Part shown: positions 49,606 to 58,097 of the stretch, in pieces
Numbering within the stretch: position 1 is the first letter of the stretch
How the letters are laid out: each line of letters begins with the position of its first letter
NCBI GenBank assembly: GCA_014874415.1
Contig: JACWAI010000099.1
Location: forward strand, 1-64,000
Direction: 5' to 3'
Length of the DNA stretch: 64,000 nucleotides
Source: Nitrososphaerales archaeon
Lineage (GTDB): Archaea > Thermoproteota > Nitrososphaeria > Nitrososphaerales > Gagatemarchaeaceae
Made by a program: the position numbers and the translations under genes
The notes under the pieces: model-generated
The model's database searches: none
Told to the model about the DNA's origin: nothing
Seen by the model: the letters and a program-made list of their open reading frames with translations, nothing else

Positions 49606-50298
49606 TTGGACCGCGTCAGGGAGGCTCTAAAAGGCGTCGCGCGGGAGCTCGCCAGGAGCATCGTCCCAGGCACCACGCTCGGGCTCGGGAGCGGCTCGAC
49701 CGTCGCGACCCTGCTGGAGGAACTCTCTCCCCTGATCCTGGCGAAGGCGAAGACAATCGACGGCGTTCCCACCTCGACTCAGATCGAGCTAGTGGCGTCG
49801 AGGTCAGGCATCAACCTCGTCCCCTTCAGAGGCTCGGTGGACCTCGTGATAGACGGGGCCGACCAGGTGGACAGGGAACTTAACCTGGTGAAGGGAGGAG
49901 GCGGCGCCCTCCTAAGGGAGAAGGTCGTCATGGGGAGCTCCAAGAACATCGCGATCGTCGCAGCTGAGAACAAGTTCGTCAATAGGCTCTGCGAGAACGG
50001 GGTGAGGGTGCCGGTGGAGGTGTTCCCCATGGCGCGCCAGAGCGCCAAAGTGAAGCTTTCCATGCTGGGCGGTGTCGCCGACGAAAGGCTGATGCCGAAG
50101 GGGTATCCATATTTCACGGAGAACGGTAACATGATACTTGACACCCTGTTCGAGCCAGTGGAAGACCCTCGCGCGCTGGAGGTCGCTATCAGGTCGACCC
50201 CCGGGGTAGCAGAAGTCGGGATATTCACTTTCAAGCCGATGACCGTGTACCGCCTCGGAGGCGACGGAAAGTATGAAGTCCTGAAAAGAGACGACTAA
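49606..50298 (+). CDS. rpiA: ribose-5-phosphate isomerase A
   Basis: Interconverts ribose-5-phosphate and ribulose-5-phosphate. In 230 residues: LGLGSGSTVATLLEEL, IDGVPTSTQIELV, DLVIDGADQVDRELNLVKGGGGALLREKVV with the catalytic Asp/Glu and Lys, and KGYPYFTENGNMILD. Complete. Starts at TTG 49606 at the stop of the upstream gene. Confidence 0.95.
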   Translation: MDRVREALKGVARELARSIVPGTTLGLGSGSTVATLLEELSPLILAKAKTIDGVPTSTQIELVASRSGINLVPFRGSVDLVIDGADQVDRELNLVKGGGGALLREKVVMGSSKNIAIVAAENKFVNRLCENGVRVPVEVFPMARQSAKVKLSMLGGVADERLMPKGYPYFTENGNMILDTLFEPVEDPRALEVAIRSTPGVAEVGIFTFKPMTVYRLGGDGKYEVLKRDD

Positions 50299-50308
50299 AC
50301 TTATAACC
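50298..50308 (+). promoter_or_regulatory. TATA box of the ferredoxin gene
   Basis: AACTTATAACC, 29-39 bases before ATG 50337. Confidence 0.5.
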
Positions 50309-50336
50309 ACCTCAGGGGACGCGCTTCGCAGGTATC

Positions 50337-50765
50337 ATGACTCGCGATGTCGGCTACAAATCAGCACCGATAGACCCGAACTTCCTCTCCAAGCCGGACC
50401 AGTTCCCTGTGACCGGGGAGCACAACGGGCACAAGGTAAGGGCCCAGGGGGTGTCGAGGATGGACGGGGAAGGGAAGCCTTACCCCACCACGAACGGGGT
50501 CCACGGGACGCAGGTGGCCGTCGACTGGGAGTCGTGCGTGGCCGACGGCGTCTGCATGGACGTCTGTCCGGTGTTCGTTTTCGAGTGGCTTCTGAATCCA
50601 GGCCAGGCGGGGACAGGGAAGGACAAGGTCCTGGACAACGGGAGCCCGGAGTGGACGCAATACAGGAGCGACAAGTCGGAGCCGGTGCGGGAGATGGACT
50701 GCATCTTCTGCATGGCGTGTGAGACTAGCTGCCCGACTTTGTCCATCAAAATCACTCAGCCGTAA
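50337..50765 (+). CDS. zinc-containing seven-iron-type ferredoxin
   Basis: 142-residue electron carrier of the archaeal Zfx type. The N-terminal extension (about 40 residues) with His residues resembles the zinc-binding region of Sulfolobus ferredoxin. CVADGVCMDVCP has Asp where a fourth Cys ligand would stand, giving a 3Fe-4S or 3Cys/Asp cluster; CIFCMACETSCP is a full 4Fe-4S motif. Partner of oxidoreductases such as the type-2 FNR at 16.2 kb (inference). Monocistronic. Confidence 0.93.
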   Translation: MTRDVGYKSAPIDPNFLSKPDQFPVTGEHNGHKVRAQGVSRMDGEGKPYPTTNGVHGTQVAVDWESCVADGVCMDVCPVFVFEWLLNPGQAGTGKDKVLDNGSPEWTQYRSDKSEPVREMDCIFCMACETSCPTLSIKITQP

Positions 50766-50794
50766 GCCACAACCGGCTGCTTAGGCGAGTAATT

Positions 50795-51866
50795 TCAGGT
50801 CGGTGCTAGGACTCGTCGGTGAGGTCTTGACAGGTACAACCTCTCTGCCTCGGCGACAAACGAGTCACGGGCTGACCTGATTGAACTTCTGATTCCCTGC
50901 ACCTTGGGTTCCACTTCTTTCCAAAGATGCCCTGGAATCAGAGAGCACGCGAGTCCACGCTTGTCGATCTTCTCGAGATGTTTGATGGGCAACGACCGCA
51001 GGAACATCTGACATTCTTCGAATCTGCCCAGGACTACACGCCAGTAGTCCTTCTTCATTTCGATATGATAGCCGGGCGATCTGAATCCTTTCTTCTTGTC
51101 AAGATAAGGCTCGACGGGACGATAGCCCAGGCCCTTGATTGCGATGAATACGAAATTCATAAGTGCCAAGTTCGTGTTGTAGTGGGTAGCAGTTACAGAC
51201 GTGAGCAACTTCGCGGCGTGGATGCTAACGCTCCCCTCGGCGTCAAATAGTCCAGCGAGATAAGCCAGCGTGATTGAAGGTTTAGAAAGAATCCAGTCGG
51301 CCGATCCGAGAACGAGGAAAAGAGGAATCCGAAGCTATCGTCCACATATGTGGCCAAATTCCATTCGTAACTGTTCGTGTCCTTCTTGTAACGAGGTTCT
51401 TGATACACGTGTCCATATCGCTCGAATAGTGAACGGAACAGTTGTGCCATTGCAGGATGAGTCGTGCTCGTGGATACGCGCACAACCCCATTGTATGGCC
51501 TGTACACCGACAGGTCCCCGTGCCTCGGCCCAGCAGGTACGCCTTGTCCTCGTCGGTCCCGCCGAACGGCTTCCGCTCGTACTTCCTCCTCTTCTCCCTG
51601 ATCCCCTTCAGCCTAGCCTCCTCGAATGGCCTTGGCTTGACCCCCACCTGCCTGCATACCCAAGAAGTGTATCCACTTGTCTTGTTCCCCACTATCTTAG
51701 CGATGTCATTAAGCGAAAGCCCTTTCGTGTTGTGAAGGTAGTCAAGATACATGCGCAGAGCTTCCTTCTTCTTGCTGTCAAGCTCTTTGATGCTGAGACC
51801 TTTGGTTCGAAGAATGGTGAGGCACTCTTCTACGTCCCCGTCGAAAGCGACTTCGTCACGAAGCAA
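50795..51866 (-). pseudogene. frameshifted LAGLIDADG homing endonuclease with N-terminal DNA-binding domain
   Basis: Three adjacent pieces in different frames join into one endonuclease. From TTG 51866 the first piece has a helix-turn-helix region (GLSLNDIAKIVGNKTSGY) and the start of a LAGLIDADG helix (DEDKAYLLG); the frame then shifts near 51520 and VYRPYNGVVRVSTSTTHPAM continues in a second piece. Near 51250 a second shift leads into LAYLAGLFDAEGSVSI, the second LAGLIDADG motif with its acidic residue, then a C-terminal piece ending at 50795. Two independent shifts imply a decayed gene. The DNA reads AT-rich, as for the endonuclease at 4.5 kb. Confidence 0.75.
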
Positions 51867-51982
51867 CCGAGTCGGCTACTCACCGAGAGAGATATGCTTG
51901 CTGGGACCAAGGAGTACTCTAGAGCTACATTCCAGTCCTCTGCGGCAAACTAATCGGGAAGGCGAAGGTCAGCAATCGTTTT

Positions 51983-52390
51983 ATGGCCAAGGAATCGGGA
52001 GGCCAGAAGGCCATGGAAGAGGACGCGGACCTTAAGCTGCTGGAGCAGAGGAAGCTCGAGGCCATACGGCGGAGGCTGAAGGCAGCCGCTCCCTCAGAGA
52101 AGAAGGAAAAGACGGACAGGCAGGTCGTGGAGGGGGTCCTCTATGACAGGGGGGACGAGGTGCTTGACGCCGCCTATTCGTTCTATCCCGCGGAGACGGA
52201 GAGGCTCGTGCAGGAGATCGCAGGCATGGTAAGGAGCGGACGGCTCAACGACAAGGTCGCAGGAGGGGAGCTCCTCTCCATATTCAGGCAGCTGGGGCTT
52301 AGGTTCAGGCTGAAGACCTCGATCAAGGTGATGGACCAGGGGAAGCTGGTCGACCTCAGCGAGAAGCTGGGGAGGAGGGAAAGGGAGTGA
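51983..52390 (+). CDS. PDCD5-family DNA-binding protein
   Basis: 135 residues. LEQRKLEAIRRRLKAA is the basic N-terminal helix, FYPAETERLVQEIAGMVRSGRL and GGELLSIFRQLGLRF follow, and the end SIKVMDQGKLVDLSEKLGR fits the PDCD5/TFAR19 fold. Archaeal members bind DNA non-specifically. Start ATG 51983; its stop overlaps the PAC2 gene by 4 bases. Confidence 0.8.
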   Translation: MAKESGGQKAMEEDADLKLLEQRKLEAIRRRLKAAAPSEKKEKTDRQVVEGVLYDRGDEVLDAAYSFYPAETERLVQEIAGMVRSGRLNDKVAGGELLSIFRQLGLRFRLKTSIKVMDQGKLVDLSEKLGRRERE

Positions 52391-53157
52391 AGGTCCCGGT
52401 AGTCACCGAGAAAGTGTTGGCCGTTCCCAAAGCGGCGAACCCGGTCCTTGTCTGCGGCCTTCCCGGGAGCGGCTACGTCGGGAAGCTGGCCGCCGACCAC
52501 CTCGTGAGTTCCTACGGCCTGAAGAAGGTGGCCGAGTACTCGAGCTCAACCTTCCCGCCCCAGGTCAGCGTCAAGGAAGACGGGACTGTCGACCCGCCGA
52601 AAGGGGAGCTGTTCTACGCGACTGCAAAGAGGAACAGGGGGCTTTTCGTGTTCACGGCTGACGCCCAGCCCACGACGTCCGAAGGGGAGTACGAGCTGTC
52701 AGACGCGGTCGTGAAATTCGCCAAGAAGTGCGGTGTGAAGAAGGTGTACACGCTCGCCGCCTACATCACAGGTTCTTTTTCGAAGTCCCCGCGAGTGTTC
52801 GGGGCCGGGACGTCGAAGGGGATGGCGGACTCCCTCGCGCAGAGCGGTGCGACCCTGATGAAGGACGGGGGCATCAGCGGCATGAACGGGCTCCTGATCG
52901 GCGTGGCGGCGCTAAGGGGGCTTGAGGGGGCGTGCCTCCTGGGCGAGACCTCGGGGTACGTCGTCGACGCCGGGGCGTCGACGGCCGTCCTTGAGCTGCT
53001 CTCCAAGGTGGTCGACCTCCCCATCGACACCTCGAAGCTGGAGGAGAAGGCGCAGGAGACCCAGAAGGTGATCAGCCAGCTCCAGGCGATGGCGGACCAG
53101 TCACGGGAGAGCGCTCCTCAGCCCGGACGCGAGCCTAGGCCAGGGTACATAGGATAG
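52387..53157 (+). CDS. PAC2-family proteasome-assembly chaperone-like protein
   Basis: 256 residues. VLVCGLPGSGYVGKLAADHLV is the typical start and QPTTSEGEYELSDAVVKFA and AAYITGSFSKSPRVFGA follow, with ISGMNGLLIGVAALRGLEGACLL near the end, all PAC2/PbaB-like. The C-terminal RPGYIG does not end in an HbYX motif, so its docking on the proteasome is uncertain. Co-transcribed with PDCD5. Confidence 0.87.
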   Translation: MKVPVVTEKVLAVPKAANPVLVCGLPGSGYVGKLAADHLVSSYGLKKVAEYSSSTFPPQVSVKEDGTVDPPKGELFYATAKRNRGLFVFTADAQPTTSEGEYELSDAVVKFAKKCGVKKVYTLAAYITGSFSKSPRVFGAGTSKGMADSLAQSGATLMKDGGISGMNGLLIGVAALRGLEGACLLGETSGYVVDAGASTAVLELLSKVVDLPIDTSKLEEKAQETQKVISQLQAMADQSRESAPQPGREPRPGYIG

Positions 53158-53162
53158 GGCTG

Positions 53163-53537
53163 TCAGAAGGGGAATAAGTCGGGGAACGACACCCCGAAGG
53201 CCGCGAGGAGGAGAAGGTCGATGACAAGCAGGATGACCCAGGCGAGCACGACGATCCCCACGGCTCCGAGCCAGGTGGTGCGGAAGGCGCCCCTGAAGAC
53301 GGCGAGCCAGGCGAGCAGGCCCAGTAGTAGCGCTATGACATCAGCCGGAGAGCCTATGACAGCGCCAAGGAAGAACGAGACTACGAAGAAGACGACGTAG
53401 TAGACCAGGACGCCCCCGAGGGTCGCACCCATGGCGTCCCCGAAGGTGGCGCTCCTCCCCTTGATCGCCCTGCCGGCGAAGCAGACAGGGAGCGAGACGA
53501 CGATCCAAAGCACCACGAGACCCACGAGGTAGACCAC
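53163..53537 (-). CDS. small multi-pass membrane protein
   Basis: 124 residues with four hydrophobic segments: VYLVGLVVLWIVVSLPVC, GGVLVYYVVFFVVSFFLGA, VIALLLGLLAWLAVF and LGAVGIVVLAWVILLVIDLL. No recognised transport or enzymatic motif. Between the PAC2 and rtcB genes. Confidence 0.6.
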   Translation of the reverse strand: MVYLVGLVVLWIVVSLPVCFAGRAIKGRSATFGDAMGATLGGVLVYYVVFFVVSFFLGAVIGSPADVIALLLGLLAWLAVFRGAFRTTWLGAVGIVVLAWVILLVIDLLLLAAFGVSFPDLFPF

Positions 53538-53582
53538 GAAGCCGAGAGGGTCGGTCGGAAAGTGGAACGACGCCGCGTCGTG

Positions 53583-55013
53583 TCACCCCTTTATGTTCCC
53601 CACCGGCCTCAGGGCGACGACCTTCTTGGATATGCCCGCCCTGTCCATTGTCTCGACCACCTCCGAGATGTCCTTGTAGGCCATCCCGGCCTCTTCGGCC
53701 AGGCCGTCCATGGTGGCCGCCTTGACGTAGATCCCCCTTTCCAGCATCTTCCTCTGGAGCTCCGCACCGCGGACCTCCCTCTTGGCCTGAGTGCGGGACA
53801 TCGTCCTCCCGGAGCCGTGGGCGGTCGAGCCGAAGGTCTCTTCCATGGCCTTCTGGGTCCCGACCAGCAGGTAGGAGCCTGTCTCCATCGAGCCGCCGAT
53901 TATCACGGGCTGGCCGACCCCCCTGTAGGGGGCGGGAATGTCAGGATGCCCAGGGCCGAAGCTCCGCGTCGCCCCCTTCCTGTGGACCAGGACCTTGGAG
54001 TTGATGCCGTCGTAGGTGTGGGTCTCCACCTTGGCCACGTTGTGGCAGACGTCGTATATCAGGTGCATGTCAAGCGACTCGGCGTCCCGGTGGAAGACCC
54101 TGGAGAACGCCTCCCTCACCTTGTTGACTATGATCTGCCTGTTGACGAAGGCGAAGTTCGCGGCGCAGACCATGGCCGAATAGTAGTCCTCCCCCTCCTT
54201 CGAGCTGAATGGGAGGCAGGCCAGGTCCCTGTCTCTGACCTCGATGCCGAAGCGCCTCATGCCAGACTCGAAGGTGCGCAGGTAGTCGGTGCAGACCTGG
54301 TGACCGAAACCCCTGCTCCCGCAGTGTATCATCACCATCACCTGGTCGTCGTGAACGATCCCGAACTCCTTCGCGAGGTTTCTGTCGAGATACCTGGCCG
54401 GGTCGACCACCTGGACCTCAAGGTAGTGGTTTCCAGAGCCAAGGGTGCCGAACTGGTTGACCCCGCGGCTGATCGCCTGCCTGCTGACCTTCGAGATGTC
54501 CGCCCCCTTGATGTAACCCCCCTCTTCCACGTGCTCGGGGTCGTCCTCCCAGGCGAGGTCGTGCTCGGCGCACCATTTCACCCCCAGCGAGGTGATGTCC
54601 CCCATCTGAGACTGAGCGAAGCCCTGCGTGCCTTTCACCCCCACCCCCGCGGGGACGAGGGTGAATATGAGGTCTACAAGCTCCTTAACCCTTGATTTGA
54701 CCTCTGAATAGTGTAGATTCGTCCGGATAAGGCGCATCCCGCAATTGACGTCGAATCCGACACCGCCAGGCGATATCACTCCCTTTTCGGTGTCGAACGC
54801 TGCCACTCCGCCTATGGGGAAGCCGTAGCCCCAGTGTGCGTCGGCCATGGCATAGGAGTACCTCGCAATCCCAGGGAGGCAGGCGACGTTGGTGACCTGC
54901 TCTATCACCCCGGAATCCATGTTGTCGAGGAGCTTCTTCGTCGCGTAGATGCGCGCGGGGACCTGCATCCCTGGCTTGTATGTCGTCGGGATCTCCCAGG
55001 TGACGTCGGACAC
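53583..55013 (-). CDS. rtcB: RNA-splicing ligase RtcB
   Basis: GTP-dependent ligase that joins tRNA halves after intron removal. 476 residues without intein: YAMADAHWGYGFPIGGVAAF and SPGGVGFDVNCGMRLIR form the metal site, GSGNHYLEVQ and MIHCGSRGFGHQ follow with the conserved Cys and His, and STAHGSGRTMSR carries the guanylation His. Its archease partner is the next gene upstream, and multi-intron tRNA-Lys at 3.7 kb is an expected client. Confidence 0.95.
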   Translation of the reverse strand: MSDVTWEIPTTYKPGMQVPARIYATKKLLDNMDSGVIEQVTNVACLPGIARYSYAMADAHWGYGFPIGGVAAFDTEKGVISPGGVGFDVNCGMRLIRTNLHYSEVKSRVKELVDLIFTLVPAGVGVKGTQGFAQSQMGDITSLGVKWCAEHDLAWEDDPEHVEEGGYIKGADISKVSRQAISRGVNQFGTLGSGNHYLEVQVVDPARYLDRNLAKEFGIVHDDQVMVMIHCGSRGFGHQVCTDYLRTFESGMRRFGIEVRDRDLACLPFSSKEGEDYYSAMVCAANFAFVNRQIIVNKVREAFSRVFHRDAESLDMHLIYDVCHNVAKVETHTYDGINSKVLVHRKGATRSFGPGHPDIPAPYRGVGQPVIIGGSMETGSYLLVGTQKAMEETFGSTAHGSGRTMSRTQAKREVRGAELQRKMLERGIYVKAATMDGLAEEAGMAYKDISEVVETMDRAGISKKVVALRPVGNIKG

Positions 55014-55096
55014 TTGCTTGATGGCTGGATTTGCTGGCGTAAAGGTGCACTCTTCGGTTCCGCAGCCTCGGAATTACTTCTTTAAGCGTTTGGAGC

Positions 55097-55519
55097 TCAG
55101 ATGTCGAGGACGACGGTGGTCTTCCAGGTCCCCCCTTCGTTCTTTATGCCGAAGAGGTGCATCGTTACTGCCTTGACGTCGTTCCGGAGGCTGTGCCTCT
55201 CCCTGTCTATGGTCTCTCCTGTCGCCACTGCCTTGAGGGATGTACCCTGGGGGGAGACTTTCGTCTCGAACTTGCCGAAGAGGAGGGAGTCGACGTCTTT
55301 CATGACTATCAGCTCCGTCATGAAGTCGTAGAGGAGGCGGTCGAGGTCCTCAGACACGAAGGATATTTCTCTCTGCGTCGTGTTGCGCAGCGTCTTGGGG
55401 TCCACCATGATGTCGGTGATGGCGAGGGCGCATGTCTCGAAGAGGCCGTCGACGGTGTCCGATTCCGCCTCGAAGGCGATGTCGGCGAGGGCGACGTCGG
55501 GAAGGTACCTGAATGGCAT
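55097..55519 (-). CDS. archease, RtcB activator
   Basis: 140 residues. FRYLPDVALADIAFEAESDT at the start with an Asp of the metal site, EDLDRLLYDFMTELIVMKDV, and ending AVTMHLFGIKNEGGTWKTTVVLDI match archease. It speeds RtcB turnover. Lies 83 bases upstream of rtcB on the same strand. Confidence 0.93.
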   Translation of the reverse strand: MPFRYLPDVALADIAFEAESDTVDGLFETCALAITDIMVDPKTLRNTTQREISFVSEDLDRLLYDFMTELIVMKDVDSLLFGKFETKVSPQGTSLKAVATGETIDRERHSLRNDVKAVTMHLFGIKNEGGTWKTTVVLDI

Positions 55520-55558
55520 TGGCGGTTCGACCTCCGCCCTGGTCCCAGGCCACTTAAC

Positions 55559-56776
55559 CTATGCGCGACCGGATTGTCTGGCAGGGATGATCTCGAGCTC
55601 CTTCCCGGCCTCCTCGAAGGCCCCGATGGCGAAGTCCAGGTCCTCTCTGGTGAGGGCCGCGTTCATGATGGTCCGGATCCTTGCCTTCCCCTGCGCGACC
55701 ATGGGGTACACGATGGGGAGGGCGAAGACGCCGGCCTCGAAGAGCTTAGAGCTTAGTTTCTTCGCTTTTCCGCTTTCTCCAACCATCACAGGGGTTATGG
55801 GGGTCTCGCTCCTGCCTATGTCGAAGCCCAGTTCCCGCATCGCCTTCTTGAAGTAGTTGGTGTTGTCCCAGAGGTTCCGCACATGCTGGGGCTCGTGCTC
55901 TAGGACGTCCACGGCAGCCAGGCAGGCGGCGACGACGGCTGGGGGGTGCGAGCCGCTGAGCAGCCAAGTCCTCGACCTGTTGTAGGCGAAGTCGACCAGG
56001 TCCTTAGACCCCGAGACGTGGCCACCGACCACTCCGAAGGCCTTGGAGAAGGTCCCCATTTCCACTTGTACCCTTCCGCGGGGGAGTCTGAAGTGAGACA
56101 CTATCCCTCTCCCCCCTTCGCCGAGCACCCCCTCCCCGTGGGCGTCGTCGACATAGACCATGGCTCCATGCTCCGAGCCGAGGCTCGCCACCCTGTCCAG
56201 GGGGGCGATGTCCCCGTCCATCGAGAACACCCCATCGGTAATGATGAGGATCCGCCGGTAGGGGGCGGACGCCTTCTCCGACTCGTCGAGGACCCTCGCC
56301 AAGTCGCCGGTGTCGGCGTGCTTGTACATCTTGCGCTCTGCCAGGGAGAGGCGGACCCCGTCTATGATGCTCCCGTGGTTGAGCTCGTCGCTTATGATGA
56401 GGTCTCCTTTTCCTGCCAGCTGGGGGATGAGCCCGGAGTTGGCCGCGAAGCCGGTCTGGTACACCAGGGAGGCCTCGGCCCCCTTGAACCTTGCGAGGCG
56501 CCGTTCGAGCTCCATATGGAGGTCCATGTTGCCTGCGATGGGCCTCACCGACCCTGACCCGGCTCCGTGCGTCTCTACGGCTTCGATGGCCGCGGCCTTG
56601 AGCTTCGGGTGGTTGCTAAGGCCGAGATAGTTGTTTGAACAGAACATTAGCACCTTCTTCCCGTCGACGACGCACCAGGGGGTGCTTGGCCCTCCGAGGA
56701 CCCTTAGCTTCCAGTCAAGCTCCTGTCTGACAAGGTCTTCGTACTCCTGCCTCAGGAACGATGTGGGGTCTCTCAA
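55559..56776 (-). CDS. kbl: 2-amino-3-ketobutyrate CoA ligase (glycine C-acetyltransferase)
   Basis: Second step of threonine breakdown to glycine and acetyl-CoA. 405-residue alpha-oxoamine synthase: MFCSNNYLGLSNHPKL, GSGSVRPIAGNMDLHMELE, DELNHGSIIDGVRLS, VYVDDAHGEGVLGEGGRGI (Asp and His), and GTFSKAFGVVGGHVSGS with the PLP Lys. Follows the tdh gene by 30 bases as expected. Confidence 0.93.
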   Translation of the reverse strand: MRDPTSFLRQEYEDLVRQELDWKLRVLGGPSTPWCVVDGKKVLMFCSNNYLGLSNHPKLKAAAIEAVETHGAGSGSVRPIAGNMDLHMELERRLARFKGAEASLVYQTGFAANSGLIPQLAGKGDLIISDELNHGSIIDGVRLSLAERKMYKHADTGDLARVLDESEKASAPYRRILIITDGVFSMDGDIAPLDRVASLGSEHGAMVYVDDAHGEGVLGEGGRGIVSHFRLPRGRVQVEMGTFSKAFGVVGGHVSGSKDLVDFAYNRSRTWLLSGSHPPAVVAACLAAVDVLEHEPQHVRNLWDNTNYFKKAMRELGFDIGRSETPITPVMVGESGKAKKLSSKLFEAGVFALPIVYPMVAQGKARIRTIMNAALTREDLDFAIGAFEEAGKELEIIPARQSGRA

Positions 56777-56806
56777 CGCTCTCGTGGCCGAGAGACTGGC
56801 TTGGGG

Positions 56807-57772
56807 TTAAACGTCTTTTGCCTGGGCCGTCTGCCTTTCACGAAGGCGCCCGATCATGTCCGAGACCATGCCTTTCAGGTCGTACTGCGGCCGCCATCCC
56901 CAGTCTTTCCTGGCATCCGAGTCGTCGATGGACTGCGGCCAGGAGTCGGCGATCTTCTGGCGCGAGTCCGGGGAGTAGGTGACCTTGAAGGCCCCGATGT
57001 GCTTCATTATCTCAGCCGCCAGCTCTGCAGGCGAGAAGCTCATCGCAGCCAGGTTGTATCCGATGTGGAGCCTCACCCTCCTCCCTTCGACCTCCATGAT
57101 CTGGACGGCTGCCCTGAGGGCGTCGGGCATGTACATCATGGGCAACGTAGCGTCCTCCCTGAGGAAGCAGTCGTAGCTCCCCTTCTCTATGGCGGAATGG
57201 AATATCTCGACGGCGTAGTCGGTGGTCCCTCCCCCAGGCGGAGCCTCGCTGCTTATGAGGCCGGGAAAGCGCACGCTCCGGACGTCCAGGCGGTGTTTGA
57301 GCGAATAGTATTCGCAGAGCAGCTCTCCGGACACCTTCGTGACGCCGTACATGGTGGTGGGGTTCAAATTCGCGTCCTGTGGAGCCATCACCTTGGGAGC
57401 GTCGGGCCCGAACACGCCTATGGAGCTCGGCCAGAACAGGCGGTCCACCCCTGCACTTGAGGCGGCGTCGAGCACGTTCTTCAGACCGTTCATGTTGACG
57501 TCCCAGGCGAGGTCTGGGTTCGCCTCCCCGACGGCGGACAGGATGGCCGCCAGGTGGTAGACGGTGTCCACGCCGTGCCGCTTTATCGCCCGCTCCACAG
57601 CCTGCCTGTCGAGGATGTCCAGCAATTCCAACGGGGGTTCCGCCCCTCGGCTCGGTCTCCTGACCTTGTCTGTGGCGAAGACGTTTGCCTCTCCGTATTT
57701 TTGGACGAGCACGGTGACCAGCTCAGAGCCGATCTGGCCTCCGGCGCCCGTGACCAGGACCCTGGGCTTCAA
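56807..57772 (-). CDS. tdh: L-threonine 3-dehydrogenase, epimerase-like (SDR) type
   Basis: NAD-dependent oxidation of threonine to 2-amino-3-ketobutyrate. 321-residue extended SDR: VTGAGGQIGSELVTVLVQKYG (GxxGxxG), STIGVFG-type segment (WPSSIGVFGPDAP), MYGVTKVSGELLCEYY with the YxxxK pair and VRSVRFPGLISSEAPPGGGTTDYAV, the signature of the non-zinc threonine dehydrogenase. Next to kbl, which supports the function. Confidence 0.92.
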   Translation of the reverse strand: MKPRVLVTGAGGQIGSELVTVLVQKYGEANVFATDKVRRPSRGAEPPLELLDILDRQAVERAIKRHGVDTVYHLAAILSAVGEANPDLAWDVNMNGLKNVLDAASSAGVDRLFWPSSIGVFGPDAPKVMAPQDANLNPTTMYGVTKVSGELLCEYYSLKHRLDVRSVRFPGLISSEAPPGGGTTDYAVEIFHSAIEKGSYDCFLREDATLPMMYMPDALRAAVQIMEVEGRRVRLHIGYNLAAMSFSPAELAAEIMKHIGAFKVTYSPDSRQKIADSWPQSIDDSDARKDWGWRPQYDLKGMVSDMIGRLRERQTAQAKDV

Positions 57773-57815
57773 CGGAGTGCCTGCCTCTGAGATTGGGTTA
57801 AAACGTTGATGCCGT

Positions 57816-58046
57816 CTAGGATAGGATCTTCATCGTGATGGTGGAGACGACCCCGGGCCTCGATCTTAGGCCCTCCGCGATGGTGGTCTTGACCGCCTGG
57901 TCGTCCGCCCCCTCTACCATGACGAGCAGGTCGTAGAGGCCGTAAAGCTGGTAGACCGACTTGATTCCCGCCATGCCCTTCAGGGCTGAGATGCTTGCCT
58001 CTTCAGAGCCCGGGCTCAGGTTCACCAGGACGATTGCCCTCTCCAT
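57816..58046 (-). CDS. stand-alone Lrp/AsnC-type RAM domain protein
   Basis: 76 residues from ATG 58046 (an earlier start at 58058 is possible). MERAIVLVNLSPGSEEASIS, then SVYQLYGLYDLLVMVEGADDQAV and PGVVSTITMKIL give the complete ligand-binding alpha-beta sandwich of Lrp regulators without the DNA-binding part. It may bind amino acids and pair with full-length Lrp; next to threonine and glycine genes this is attractive but unproven. Confidence 0.85.
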   Translation of the reverse strand: MERAIVLVNLSPGSEEASISALKGMAGIKSVYQLYGLYDLLVMVEGADDQAVKTTIAEGLRSRPGVVSTITMKILS

Positions 58047-58097
58047 GCCAGTGCACATTGATATGAAATGCTTGGATTAAAGATTATGCCGTCCGCT

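Noticed and set aside
51270-51953. Long plus-strand frame of about 227 codons
   Set aside because: Antisense to the decayed LAGLIDADG gene, whose motifs are clear on the minus strand.
53562-54695. Long plus-strand frame of 377 codons
   Set aside because: Antisense to rtcB; composition (His/Pro/Gly/Val-rich) is that of an anticoding frame in GC-rich DNA.
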